The notes beneath the pieces were generated by a model. That model ran no database searches. It saw only the letters and a program-made list of their open reading frames with translations, and was not told where the DNA came from. Positions 36,484-45,201 of a stretch of DNA of 64,000 nt are shown piece after piece. The stretch's first letter is position 1; each line of letters starts with the position of its first letter. This DNA is from Paenibacillus sp. OV219 (GTDB taxonomy: Bacteria > Bacillota > Bacilli > Paenibacillales > Paenibacillaceae). The DNA is taken from contig NZ_FOCJ01000009.1 in NCBI RefSeq assembly GCF_900110075.1, forward strand, positions 209,763 through 273,762, read 5' to 3'. The position numbers and the translations under genes are program-made.

Positions 36484-37317
36484 TTACCCTTTGATTCCGG
36501 ATACGACCACGCCTTGGATCATCTTGCGTTGGAATAGGAAGAAGATCGTGACCGTTGGAACAAGCGCGATAACGGAAGCTGCCATGAGCAGATGCCACTC
36601 CACCGTGTGCAGTCCTCTAAGCGCATTAATGCCTAACTGAATGGTGCGCAGCCTCTCGGAATTGATATAGATCAGGGGTCCGAGAAAATCGTTCCATACC
36701 CCATTGAAGGAGAAGATCGTCACGACGCCGATGACCGGAAGCGACATGGGAATGATGATGCGTAGGAAGGTGCTCCAGTAGCCGCAGCCGTCAATCTTCG
36801 CTGCATCGTTGTATTCTTTCGGGATATTCATGAAGAATTGCCGGTACAAGAAGATGTAGAATGGAGTGCCGAAGAACGCTGGCGCGATGAGCGGCAGATA
36901 GGTGTCGAGCCAACCCAATTCTTTGAAAATAATGAATTGAGGCACCAAGGTCGTATGATAGGGAATCATCATCGTGGAGAGCATGACGATGAACAAGGCG
37001 TTCCTGCCGGGAAATTTGAGGTTGCCGAAGCCATAGCCGATCATAGCGGACGAGAAGACGGTGCCGCTGACTACGAATGTCGCGATGAGTAGGGTGTTCA
37101 GAAAATATCGGCCGAAAGGCAGGATGCGGAATATATCCGTGTAGTTCTCGAAGCGGAACCGCGAAGGAATCACCTCTGGCGGGAAAATAAATACGTCCGC
37201 ATATGGCTTGATCGAGGTCGTAATCATCCACCAAAGCGGAACGAGCAGGAAGAGTGCTCCGCATGCAATGATGAAATATACAATGGCCTTCTGCACCTTC
37301 TCGGAGGTTGACATCAT
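36484..37317 (-). CDS. Carbohydrate ABC transporter permease, MalG type
   Basis: Membrane subunit of 277 residues, starting at ATG 37317 (GAGGAGG upstream); 12 further in-frame codons upstream overlap the partner gene and were excluded. Six hydrophobic segments; coupling loop PKEYNDAAKIDGCGYWSTFL then RIIIPMSLP; C-terminal end MIQGVVVSGIKG. Its start overlaps the stop of the MalF-type gene by four bases. No ATPase gene lies in the cassette. Confidence 0.93.
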   Translation of the reverse strand: MMSTSEKVQKAIVYFIIACGALFLLVPLWWMITTSIKPYADVFIFPPEVIPSRFRFENYTDIFRILPFGRYFLNTLLIATFVVSGTVFSSAMIGYGFGNLKFPGRNALFIVMLSTMMIPYHTTLVPQFIIFKELGWLDTYLPLIAPAFFGTPFYIFLYRQFFMNIPKEYNDAAKIDGCGYWSTFLRIIIPMSLPVIGVVTIFSFNGVWNDFLGPLIYINSERLRTIQLGINALRGLHTVEWHLLMAASVIALVPTVTIFFLFQRKMIQGVVVSGIKG

Positions 37318-38210
37318 CCCCGCTCCTCCTCTCCGGTCGCATAGTAGACCCATTTTCTCGAAGTCGCGAACAATAGCATCGTCACTAGCAGGATGATTAG
37401 GAACAGCACCCAGGCTAAGGCGGACGCGTAGCCCATCTTGAAGAACTTAAAGGCGTTCTGGTACAAGTACATCGCATAGAAGAGCGTCGCGTTGTCCGGG
37501 CCGCCGTTGGTAATGACGTAGGCTTCGGTGAACGTCTGGAATGCGCTGATCATACCGATGATGAGATTAAAGAAAATGACGGAGGTCATCATCGGAATCG
37601 TAATCTTCCACAGCTTCTTCCACTTGCTGCAGCCGTCGATTTCGGCCGCTTCATACAGCTCCGTGGGAATGCCTTGCAGACCTGCCAAATAAATAATCAT
37701 GCCGCCGCCCGAGCCCCAGACGCTCATAATCACGAGGGAGGGGAGTGCCCATGTCGGACTGGCAATCCAGCCTGGACCATGGATGCCGACATACGAAAGA
37801 AGCAGGTTGATGACGCCGAAATCCGGATTCAGCACCCACATCCACATGAGCGACACGGCGACACCGGATAAGATGGCGGGAAAGTAGTAAATCGTGCGCC
37901 AGATCGACAACCCCTTGATTTTCTGATTGAGCAGCAGCGCGATGCTGAAGCCGAAAATGATGCCGAGCGGGACTGCGGTAACGACATAGATGACCGTAAC
38001 TCGAAGCGAGATCCAAAACTTTTTGTCATGGAAGAGCGTTTCGTAATTGTCCGTGCCGATCCATTTGGATGGGGTCAGCAAATCCCAATCGGTCATGCTG
38101 ACGTAGAAGGCGGTGACCAGCGCTCCCAGTACGAATACGACGAATCCGACGATCCACGGAGCAATGAACAAATAGCCTGCGATTGCTTCGCGTTTAGCCT
38201 CTTTTCCCAA
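37314..38210 (-). CDS. Carbohydrate ABC transporter permease, MalF type
   Basis: Partner permease of 298 residues starting at TTG 38210, with GGGAGGTGAAAGG before it. N-terminal AGYLFIAPWIVGFVVFVLG, the coupling loop PTELYEAAEIDGCSKWKKLW and C-terminal GYASALAWVLFLIILLVTM are family features. It is the promoter-proximal gene of the operon, with a cre-like sequence 60 bases upstream and a divergent AraC gene beyond that. Confidence 0.93.
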   Translation of the reverse strand: MGKEAKREAIAGYLFIAPWIVGFVVFVLGALVTAFYVSMTDWDLLTPSKWIGTDNYETLFHDKKFWISLRVTVIYVVTAVPLGIIFGFSIALLLNQKIKGLSIWRTIYYFPAILSGVAVSLMWMWVLNPDFGVINLLLSYVGIHGPGWIASPTWALPSLVIMSVWGSGGGMIIYLAGLQGIPTELYEAAEIDGCSKWKKLWKITIPMMTSVIFFNLIIGMISAFQTFTEAYVITNGGPDNATLFYAMYLYQNAFKFFKMGYASALAWVLFLIILLVTMLLFATSRKWVYYATGEEERG

Positions 38211-38269
38211 AGCCTTTCACCTCCCGCCGGGTTGAATTCGTATTAGATTTGCGGCTGCAAGTTTGGAAT

Positions 38270-38283
38270 GGAAAGCGCTTGCG
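38270..38283. promoter_or_regulatory. Weak cre-like site in the divergent ABC/AraC promoter region
   Basis: GGAAAGCGCTTGCG has the AAAGCGCTT core of a CcpA site but deviates at both outer positions. It lies between the divergent permease and AraC starts (the 177-base interval 38211-38387 holds nothing else recognised). Confidence 0.35.
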
Positions 38284-38387
38284 ACATCTGGTAACCCGAG
38301 TATATGATAATTTGTAAGCGCCTAGCAGATGGTATATTGGACGAAAAGATATGGGCTTTTGTTTTTTATAAACAGAGGGGGGATCTC

Positions 38388-39227
38388 ATGTCTCAATCGC
38401 TATTTATCGAACCATTCCTGCCTTATGTGCATGCGGTGTTAGATTTTGATTTGGAACGAGGCGAAACATTCGCATTCCCGATGCATCACCATCCGGATCA
38501 AGCGCAATTACTGCTTATTCGCGAGGGAAGCGGCTCGTTCGAGATTGACGGTAAACTTTACCGGGTCGGTCCACGCTCGCTGCTGGTCTACGATACGGGA
38601 GTATGGCATGAGGAGTTTGCGGATCCTGCTTCGCCGTTCAAGGCCATTTCCTTGTCCTTCTCAGCTTTTCAGTTGACCGATCAACAGCCCGGCACTCTCA
38701 TACAACACGGAGCTAGCCCTGTAATCGATCTTGGTGACCGCTACGATGAAGCGCTGGAGCTGTCGCGTATGCTTGTTCGGTTGGCAGAAGATCCTTACGT
38801 CCCCGCCGGTTTTAGCACTCGTTACTATATGGCGCTGTTATTAATCAAAATGGCCCAAATCAGCCATGGCGGTTTTGCAAAGGAAACGTCCACAAGCAGC
38901 GACCGGACCGTCGACGCCATCAAGCAATACATCCATAATCATTACATGGATGCCATAACCCTCGAGCAATTATCAAAGGCATCATTCTTCAGCCCTGGCT
39001 ACACATGCCGCGTGTTCAGCCAATCGGAAGGGATCAGCCCGATTCAGTATTTAGTCAGTTACCGGATGGAGGTCGCGAAGCATTACTTGAGAACGGAGAA
39101 CGAGCCTGTCTACCGCATCGCAGAGCTGGTAGGCTACCAGAGCGAGACGCACTTCAAGAATGTGTTCAAGAAGACGATAGGCATTCCGCCATATAAATAT
39201 CGCAAGCTACACCGGTCAGAGGGGTAA
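38388..39227 (+). CDS. AraC-family regulator of the second ABC cassette
   Basis: Regulator of 279 residues starting at ATG 38388 behind GAGGGGGGA; the frame is open 28 codons further up but without a ribosome binding site. An N-terminal cupin (FPMHHHPDQAQLLLIREGSG; VYDTGVWHEEF) is followed by an AraC DNA-binding domain (ITLEQLSKASFFSPGYTCRV; YRIAELVGYQSETHFKNVFK). Being divergent from the ABC operon and inside the same repeat-bracketed segment, it probably activates that transporter. Confidence 0.92.
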   Translation: MSQSLFIEPFLPYVHAVLDFDLERGETFAFPMHHHPDQAQLLLIREGSGSFEIDGKLYRVGPRSLLVYDTGVWHEEFADPASPFKAISLSFSAFQLTDQQPGTLIQHGASPVIDLGDRYDEALELSRMLVRLAEDPYVPAGFSTRYYMALLLIKMAQISHGGFAKETSTSSDRTVDAIKQYIHNHYMDAITLEQLSKASFFSPGYTCRVFSQSEGISPIQYLVSYRMEVAKHYLRTENEPVYRIAELVGYQSETHFKNVFKKTIGIPPYKYRKLHRSEG

Positions 39228-39287
39228 CGGTGGTGGGTAGCCGCTGAGAGAGCATAATACGACGCTGCGATGGGCATAGACCACATG

Positions 39288-39340
39288 GAATAGACCATTA
39301 AAGGAACAGCAGATCTGACGTCTTAGTTGACTCAGCCGCT
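39288..39340 (+). repeat. 53-bp direct repeat, right copy
   Basis: Right copy of the sequence at 34937-34989 (4 mismatches). Here it is noncoding and lies 52 bases before the M24 peptidase start. In this copy the reading frame of the Tad-like gene is already broken upstream. Confidence 0.85.
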
Positions 39341-39392
39341 GTTCTTTTGTTGTAATGGAGGAAAATACGGCTTTACGCAAGGAGCGAACGCG

Positions 39393-40622
39393 GTGCATAG
39401 CAATTTGGTGGCAACGATCGATAAGGATGAAGTACTGGCGCGAGTCGTCCGGCTGCAGCAGCTGATGACTGCTGAGCAGATGGATGCTTTCCTGGTGACG
39501 CAGCATGTCGATTTGTTCTATATAACGGGCTCCATGCAGGCTGGCTATGCATTTATTCCGGCGGTGGGAACACCAGTCTTCTATGTGAGGCGAAGCTTGG
39601 AACGGGCGCAGTTGGAGTCGGCAGTACGCGTCGAGGCAATGCCGTCATTGCGCGGATTTAAGCCGCAGCTGGAGAAGGATCATCCAACTGTGTTTGCTAG
39701 CGGCAGCAGTGAGGCGGTTGTGCGGATTGCAACGGAGATGGATGTGTTGCCGGCGGCTAGTTATGCGCGGTTAGTTGATGTGCTTGGCAGCGGCTGTACG
39801 CTTGTGGACGGATCATCGCTGATGAGGCAGGTGCGCATGGTGAAATCGCCATGGGAAGTAAGCCGAATTGAGGCGGCGGCGCAGGTCGTAGCTGAAGCGC
39901 TTGTTGAAGCGACTTCCATCATCCGGGAAGGCATTACAGAGCTTGAGCTCATGGCTCGTATTGAGTATGAAATTCGGATGCGTGGGCATATCGGATTGAT
40001 GCGGACCCGCACGTTCAATATGGAGATTACGACAGGCATGGTTGGGGCGGGCGAGGCAGTAGCAATGCCGAGTGCCTTTGACGGACCCGCTGGTGGGCTT
40101 GGTCTAGGGCCATCCTTTCCTCAGAGCACGAGCCGGAAAGTGATTACGCGAGGCGAGCCGATTCTCATTGATATCGGCTGCTGCATTGATGGCTATGTGA
40201 TTGATCAGACTCGCACGGCGGTTATCGGTGGATTGCCTGATGATTTGGCAGAAGCGTATGTGCAGGCAGAAGAGCTGATTCATGCTGCAGAAGCGGCGAT
40301 GCGACCGGGTACGGCATGCGATAGCCTTTACGCGGATGCGCTCGCCGGAGCCGCTGCGGCCGGATTGACTGACCACTTCATGGGGTTCGGCGTTAACCAA
40401 GTGAAATTTCTCGGCCACGGCATCGGTCTCGAAGTCGACGAATGGCCGGTCCTCGCCAAAGGCTTCAGCACGCCGCTTGCGCCCGGCATGGTGCTCGCGG
40501 TCGAGCCGAAGTTCACGTTCCCCGGCCGCGGCGTCGTCGGCATCGAGAACAGCTATCTCATTACCGACACCGGTTGCCGTCAGCTGACCCGATCGCCGGA
40601 AGGGTTGATTGTGCTCCCTTAA
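39393..40622 (+). CDS. M24-family Xaa-Pro aminopeptidase-like protein
   Basis: Predicted metallopeptidase of 409 residues: an N-terminal creatinase-like domain (MDAFLVTQHVDLFYITGSMQ) and a C-terminal pita-bread catalytic domain. All five metal ligands can be found: Asp in ILIDIG and Asp in VIDQTRT, His in GHGIGLEVDEWP, Glu in LAVEPKF, Glu in GIENSYL. It probably removes N-terminal residues from Xaa-Pro peptides. GTG 39393 with AAGGAG 8 bases before was chosen; the open frame back to 39327 would overlap the 53-bp repeat. Confidence 0.92.
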   Translation: MHSNLVATIDKDEVLARVVRLQQLMTAEQMDAFLVTQHVDLFYITGSMQAGYAFIPAVGTPVFYVRRSLERAQLESAVRVEAMPSLRGFKPQLEKDHPTVFASGSSEAVVRIATEMDVLPAASYARLVDVLGSGCTLVDGSSLMRQVRMVKSPWEVSRIEAAAQVVAEALVEATSIIREGITELELMARIEYEIRMRGHIGLMRTRTFNMEITTGMVGAGEAVAMPSAFDGPAGGLGLGPSFPQSTSRKVITRGEPILIDIGCCIDGYVIDQTRTAVIGGLPDDLAEAYVQAEELIHAAEAAMRPGTACDSLYADALAGAAAAGLTDHFMGFGVNQVKFLGHGIGLEVDEWPVLAKGFSTPLAPGMVLAVEPKFTFPGRGVVGIENSYLITDTGCRQLTRSPEGLIVLP

Positions 40623-41150
40623 GAGGCGGTTGGTTGATAAGGTTGCAGCGTCGAGAGTGTATTGTGGTTGGAGCAAGTATGTGCGTTTAGCGTTTCCAGC
40701 TTATTGCATGTCGCGGGTTACCTTGAGAGAGGATTTTGCCTCCCTCGGGTAGCGAAGCGACATGTTTGCGACGGTGAGAGAGGCTTTTCACTCTCTCATC
40801 GACTCGATTAGTTATATCGTCAGCCTCATTTATGTCCGAGAGAACATATACGTGCTCTCAGCGCCAAAAGTGCAGCGGAAATCCACTGAGAGAGCAAATA
40901 TATGCTCTCAGCAACAATAATCTCCGTCTCACCACACTCTCCACTGTCCGCTCCGCCATACGCTCACTTCACCCACGAACCCACGAACCCACCTACACTC
41001 ACCTCATCCACCGTCCGCCCCGCCATACGCTCACCTCCTCCCACCATCCCACCAACCACGCTCCACATCCACAAGCCCACCGCCCCCCCAACTTAACTCA
41101 AACGCTACTTTTCACCGCATCATTTAACTGTGGTTAAGCACATCCTCGAA
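40623..41150. other. Gene-free interval with GAGAG hairpins and a C-rich, G-poor tract
   Basis: No supported gene. From about 40715 to 40915 there are several imperfect hairpins built from GAGAGAG/CTCTCTC words (for example around 40771-40805 and 40884-40912). From about 40925 to 41098 the plus strand is strongly C-rich and G-poor, with a 30-bp direct repeat at 40941-40970 and 41008-41037 (27 of 30 identical). A Pro/His/Thr-rich 101-codon frame across it is a composition artefact. Confidence 0.6.
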
Positions 41151-41151
41151 G

Positions 41152-41183
41152 TTGGCTTTTATTTCTCTGCGCTATGCTACAAT
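41152..41183 (+). promoter_or_regulatory. Probable promoter of the hexuronate operon
   Basis: TGCTACAAT at 41175-41183 is an extended -10. A TTGGCT lies 20 bases upstream of the -10 (41152-41157), longer than ideal, so the extended -10 probably dominates. The uxuA start is 68 bases downstream. Confidence 0.5.
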
Positions 41184-41250
41184 TAGCTTGGAATTCCATG
41201 TATATACAGCCAGATGGGCACTAACATTCCTAATCCAAGAGGTGTAGAGC

Positions 41251-42303
41251 ATGATTATGTCATTTAGGTGGTTCGGCCAGGACGATCCGGTCACTTTGCA
41301 AAATATCCGCCAAATTCCTGGGGTTTCCGGTATCGTTACAGCGCTTTATGATGTGCCTGTTGGCGAAGCGTGGCCGATGGAGTCCATCCTCGCGCTGAAA
41401 CAGACTGTCGAAGCCGCTGGCTTACAAATTTCAGTTATTGAAAGCGTTCCCGTACACGAGGACATCAAGCTCGGACGCCCGACTCGCGACCGTTACATTG
41501 AAAACTACAGTCAAACGATTCGCCGCCTAGGTGAGGCTGGCGTCCCGGTCATTTGCTACAATTTCATGCCCGTGTTCGATTGGACACGCTCCCAGCTGGC
41601 ATTCCAGCTGGCAGACGGCTCGAACACGCTCACCTTCGAGGACGAGACGATCTCCCGCATGGACCCGGTCAATGGTGATCTCTCACTTCCGGGTTGGGAC
41701 TCCAGCTATACGAAAGAAGAGATGGGGCAGCTCATCGACGCTTACGCCGATGTGACGGAGGACAAACTTTGGAGCAACCTTGCTTACTTCCTCGAGCGTG
41801 TCATTCCTGTCGCGGAGGAAGCGGGCGTCGTCATGTCGATCCATCCGGATGATCCGCCATGGCCGATCTTCGGCTTGCCGCGGATCGTCAGCAACTTCGA
41901 TCAGCTGCGCCGCCTCACGGAGCATGTCGACAGCCCAGCGAACGGCATTACGTTCTGCTCAGGCTCGCTTGGTGCGAACGAGGATAACGACCTAATCGCG
42001 ATTATTCATCACTTTGGTTCCCAAAATAAACTGCATTTTGCTCATACGCGCAACATCTTGCGTACAGGCCCGCGCTCGTTCCAAGAATCGGCGCATCTCT
42101 CCTCCACCGGCTCCATTGATATGGTTCGCGTACTGGAAGCGCTCCACGACACCGGCTTCACCGGCCCGCTCAGACCGGACCACGGCCGGATGATTTGGGG
42201 CGAGCAAGGCCGCCCAGGCTACGGACTCTACGACCGAGCGCTAGGCGCGACATACTTGAACGGCATCTGGGAAGCGTTATCGAAGACGAAGACGAGGAGC
42301 TGA
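41251..42303 (+). CDS. uxuA: Mannonate dehydratase
   Basis: Dehydrates D-mannonate to 2-keto-3-deoxygluconate in glucuronate catabolism. The 350 residues match the UxuA family: [20 protein letters not shown] at the N-terminus, [18 protein letters not shown], the metal-site stretch [28 protein letters not shown] and the C-terminal [18 protein letters not shown] precedes the ATG. It is the first gene of a seven-gene plus-strand set. An upstream uronate isomerase (uxaC) is not in this set, so it must be encoded elsewhere. Confidence 0.96.
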   Translation: MIMSFRWFGQDDPVTLQNIRQIPGVSGIVTALYDVPVGEAWPMESILALKQTVEAAGLQISVIESVPVHEDIKLGRPTRDRYIENYSQTIRRLGEAGVPVICYNFMPVFDWTRSQLAFQLADGSNTLTFEDETISRMDPVNGDLSLPGWDSSYTKEEMGQLIDAYADVTEDKLWSNLAYFLERVIPVAEEAGVVMSIHPDDPPWPIFGLPRIVSNFDQLRRLTEHVDSPANGITFCSGSLGANEDNDLIAIIHHFGSQNKLHFAHTRNILRTGPRSFQESAHLSSTGSIDMVRVLEALHDTGFTGPLRPDHGRMIWGEQGRPGYGLYDRALGATYLNGIWEALSKTKTRS

Positions 42304-42314
42304 CCAGCGTCCCT

Positions 42315-43196
42315 ATGGCACTTAAACTATCCGTATTCACCGTTGCTGCGCCGGACATGACGCCGGAGCAGCTGTGCGAAGCCGCCGCCGCTTCCGGCAT
42401 CGACGGCATCGAGTGGCGCTGCAAAGAGACCGCGCCGCATCTGCGAAGCGAGCCGCCATCCTTCTGGGGCAACAACCATTGCACCCTCTCGCCAAGTGCT
42501 GACGAGACCGAGATCAATCGCTTCGCACAAGCGGCCGCCAAGTACAACAGACAAGCCATTTCCGTCACGCCATATCTCACCTGCGGCGACATCGAAGGCA
42601 CCGAACAAATCATGCGACTGGCTAGCAAGCTCGGCGCAACGATGATCCGTGCCGGCGTCCCTGGCTATGACCGCAGCCGCAATTACAACGAGCTTTTCAA
42701 CATAACAACATCCTACTTACATGAAGTCGAACAACTTGCTCGCACTTATAACATCAAAGCAATCATCGAAACGCATCATCTGACCATCGCGCCGAGCGCC
42801 TCGCTTGCGCACCGGCTTGTCTCATCATTCAATCCCGACCATATCGGGGTGCTGTACGATCCCGGCAACATGGTTTACGAAGGCTACGAGAACTACCGGA
42901 TGGGGCTAGAGCTGCTCGGCCCTTACCTTGCGCACGTTCATGTGAAGAACGCAGGTTGGCAGCCACCAGCACATCCAGCGCAACTAACTGGTGATCCGCT
43001 TCAATCCATCGAATGGAGCGCAGGCTGGCGGCCGATCGCGAACGGTCAAGTGCCGTGGAAGCAGGTGCTGCGCGACCTGAAGGCAGTCGGCTATGACGGC
43101 TGGCTCGGCCTCGAAGATTTCAGCCAAACCTTTGATACACCAACCATGCTTCAAACCTATGTGAATCAAATTCAAACTTGGATGGAGGAGATTTAA
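42315..43196 (+). CDS. Sugar phosphate isomerase/epimerase family protein
   Basis: TIM-barrel protein (xylose-isomerase-like AP endonuclease 2 superfamily), 293 residues. AAASGIDGIEWRCKE, IKAIIETHHLTIAP, HIGVLYDPGNMVYEGYENYR and HVHVKNAGWQ show the typical metal-ligand arrangement. ATG 42315, 11 bases after the uxuA stop, has no strong ribosome binding site (GAGGAG is 17 bases away), so translation may be coupled to uxuA. The substrate is unknown, probably a sugar or inosose-like compound handled by the adjoining oxidoreductases. Confidence 0.85.
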   Translation: MALKLSVFTVAAPDMTPEQLCEAAAASGIDGIEWRCKETAPHLRSEPPSFWGNNHCTLSPSADETEINRFAQAAAKYNRQAISVTPYLTCGDIEGTEQIMRLASKLGATMIRAGVPGYDRSRNYNELFNITTSYLHEVEQLARTYNIKAIIETHHLTIAPSASLAHRLVSSFNPDHIGVLYDPGNMVYEGYENYRMGLELLGPYLAHVHVKNAGWQPPAHPAQLTGDPLQSIEWSAGWRPIANGQVPWKQVLRDLKAVGYDGWLGLEDFSQTFDTPTMLQTYVNQIQTWMEEI

Positions 43197-44342
43197 GTGA
43201 AACAGCTTCGTTTTGGCATTATCGGTATTGGAAATATGGGTTCAGGTCACGCGTCGATTCTGACATCGGGTTCGATCAAAGGTGCTATCCTCACCGCAGT
43301 ATGCGACGGTTTCGAAAGCAAGCGCGCTTGGGCGAGAGAAACATACGGTGATAAAATCACCGTATTCGAGAACTCCGCAGCGATGATCGATTCCGGTTTG
43401 GTAGATGCCGTTGTTGTAGCAACGCCGCACTATGACCATCCTTCCGAGGCGATCCATGCATTCAGTAAAGGGATGCACGTCCTCATCGAGAAGCCGGCTG
43501 GCGTTTACGCCAAGCAGGTAAGACAGATGAACGAAGCGGCGGCAGCCAGCGGCAAGACCTTCGGTATCGTCTACAACCAGCGGATGAATCCGCTCTACCA
43601 GAAGCTGCGCGAAATGATTCAATCCGGCGAAATCGGCGAAGTCCGCCGCATCAACTGGATAATCACCAACTGGTACCGTACGCAAGCCTACTATGATTCA
43701 GGCACTTGGCGCGCAACTTGGGGCGGCGAAGGCGGAGGCGTGCTCATTAACCAATGCCCGCATAACCTCGATTTGTGGCAGTGGACGACCGGCATGATGC
43801 CGACTCGCATGCGTGCGTTCTGTCAATTTGGCAAAAATCGTGACATCGAGGTAGAGAACGAAGTGACCGCATATGCGGAATACGAGAACGGTGCGACAGC
43901 GGTGTTCATTACATCGACATCCGAGGCGCCAGGCACGAACAGACTCGAAGTTGCAGGAAGCCGCGGCAAAATCGTCATCGAAGACGACAAAATGACGTTT
44001 TACCGTATCCGTGAGGAAGAAGCCGCGTTCAACGCGCGCAACAAAGAGCCATTCGCTTCACCGGAATGCTGGAAAATCGACATTCCAAGCGGTGGACCTA
44101 GCCCTGAACATGCGGGTATTCTCCAGAACTTCACCGACGCAGTGCTGAATGGAACGCCGCTTGTTGCACCAGGTGAAGAGGGCATCTTCGGCCTCACGCT
44201 CTCGAACGCGATGCACCTCTCGACATGGATTGACGGCTGGGTCGACCTGCCGCTCGACGAAGCGCTGCATGAGTCAGAGCTGAACAAGCGAATCGCCAGC
44301 TCCAAATTCCAGAGACAAGCAGCACCTGCTGCGACCAAATAG
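43197..44342 (+). CDS. Gfo/Idh/MocA-family oxidoreductase, copy 1
   Basis: NAD(P)-dependent sugar or cyclitol dehydrogenase, 381 residues. The Rossmann motif reads GIIGIGNMGSGHASIL; the conserved EKP motif is in HVLIEKPAGVYAKQ; the active-site area has WRATWGGEGGGVLINQCPHN (catalytic-type His of NxxxHxxD/NQCPHNLD). A GTG start at 43197 follows GGAGGAG, immediately after the preceding stop. It alternates with isomerase genes, an arrangement common in pathways that oxidise a sugar, epimerise it and reduce it again. Confidence 0.92.
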   Translation: MKQLRFGIIGIGNMGSGHASILTSGSIKGAILTAVCDGFESKRAWARETYGDKITVFENSAAMIDSGLVDAVVVATPHYDHPSEAIHAFSKGMHVLIEKPAGVYAKQVRQMNEAAAASGKTFGIVYNQRMNPLYQKLREMIQSGEIGEVRRINWIITNWYRTQAYYDSGTWRATWGGEGGGVLINQCPHNLDLWQWTTGMMPTRMRAFCQFGKNRDIEVENEVTAYAEYENGATAVFITSTSEAPGTNRLEVAGSRGKIVIEDDKMTFYRIREEEAAFNARNKEPFASPECWKIDIPSGGPSPEHAGILQNFTDAVLNGTPLVAPGEEGIFGLTLSNAMHLSTWIDGWVDLPLDEALHESELNKRIASSKFQRQAAPAATK

Positions 44343-44388
44343 TCCGCCTCTCGACCTTCACCATCATCCCATTAAGGAGTGATCCACC

Positions 44389-45201
44389 TTGTTCAAGAAG
44401 CAAATCGCCGCGCAGCTCTATACGCTCCGCGACTATGTGAGAACAGCCGAAGAGCTCGACGAAACGTTAGGTAAAGTAAAAGCGATCGGCTATGACGCCG
44501 TGCAATTATCTGGTATTGGCCCGATTTCGCCGGATGAAGTAGCCAGCATTTGCGACCGCCATGGTCTGACAATTTGCGCAACACATGTGCCGTACGAGCG
44601 GCTGCTGAATGATCTGGATGCGCTCATTGCCGAGCACCAAGCATGGAATTGCAAGTACATCGGCTTAGGTGGGCTGCCTGAGCAGTATCGCACTAGCCGC
44701 GAAGGCTATGAGGAGATGGCAGCAATCCTCTGCGATATCGGAACGAAGCTCGCAGCAGCGGGACTGGAACTCGTTTATCACAACCATAAGTTTGAGTTCG
44801 AGAAGTTCGGAGGCAACGGCAAGGCAGGCATGGATATACTCCTTGAAGGATCAACCCCGCAAGGGCAGTCCGCCGCTTATAGCCTGGAGCTGGATACGTA
44901 CTGGGTGCAGGCGGGAGGCGCCGATCCGGTCGCATGGATTCGCAAGTCCGAGCGGATGAAGGTCATCCATCTCAAGGACATGGCGATCTTGAAGGATCAG
45001 CAAGTGTTCGCAGAGATTGGCGAAGGCAATCTGAACTGGCCGGCTATCATCGAAGCATGCCGTGAAATCGGCGTCGAATGGTACGTCGTGGAGCAGGATA
45101 CATGCCAGCGTGACCCGTTCGAAAGCTTGGCGATCAGCTTTAAGGCGTTGCAGCAATGGGTGTATCAAGAGGAGGAGCTGAAAGGCGATGTCACTGTTTA
45201 A
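44389..45201 (+). CDS. Sugar phosphate isomerase/epimerase family protein, second
   Basis: TIM-barrel isomerase-like protein of 270 residues. AAQLYTLRDYVRTAEELDET, IGYDAVQLSGIG, LVYHNHKFEFEKF, the metal-binding SLELDTYWVQAGGADP and VIHLKDM are characteristic. The start is TTG 44389, with AAGGAG 9 bases upstream. Its end overlaps the start of the next oxidoreductase by 14 bases. Exact substrate unknown. It is not closely similar to the first isomerase of the operon, so the two probably act on different intermediates. Confidence 0.9.
   Translation: MFKKQIAAQLYTLRDYVRTAEELDETLGKVKAIGYDAVQLSGIGPISPDEVASICDRHGLTICATHVPYERLLNDLDALIAEHQAWNCKYIGLGGLPEQYRTSREGYEEMAAILCDIGTKLAAAGLELVYHNHKFEFEKFGGNGKAGMDILLEGSTPQGQSAAYSLELDTYWVQAGGADPVAWIRKSERMKVIHLKDMAILKDQQVFAEIGEGNLNWPAIIEACREIGVEWYVVEQDTCQRDPFESLAISFKALQQWVYQEEELKGDVTV

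Noticed and set aside
34937..39340. Insertion sequence or transposon as carrier of the ABC/AraC cassette
   Set aside because: No transposase or terminal inverted repeats are visible, and the direct repeat is far longer than a normal target-site duplication. The mechanism remains open.
39327..39392. Longer N-terminus of the M24 peptidase from TTG 39327
   Set aside because: It would translate through the 53-bp repeat, and the GTG at 39393 has a proper ribosome binding site.
40770..41040. Possible CRISPR array
   Set aside because: The repeated words are short, unevenly spaced and palindromic in part; there is only one 30-bp repeat pair and no cas gene.
40832..41137. 101-codon Pro/His/Thr-rich frame
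   Set aside because: Its composition follows from the C-rich tract; no start signal, and the neighbouring frame is equally open.
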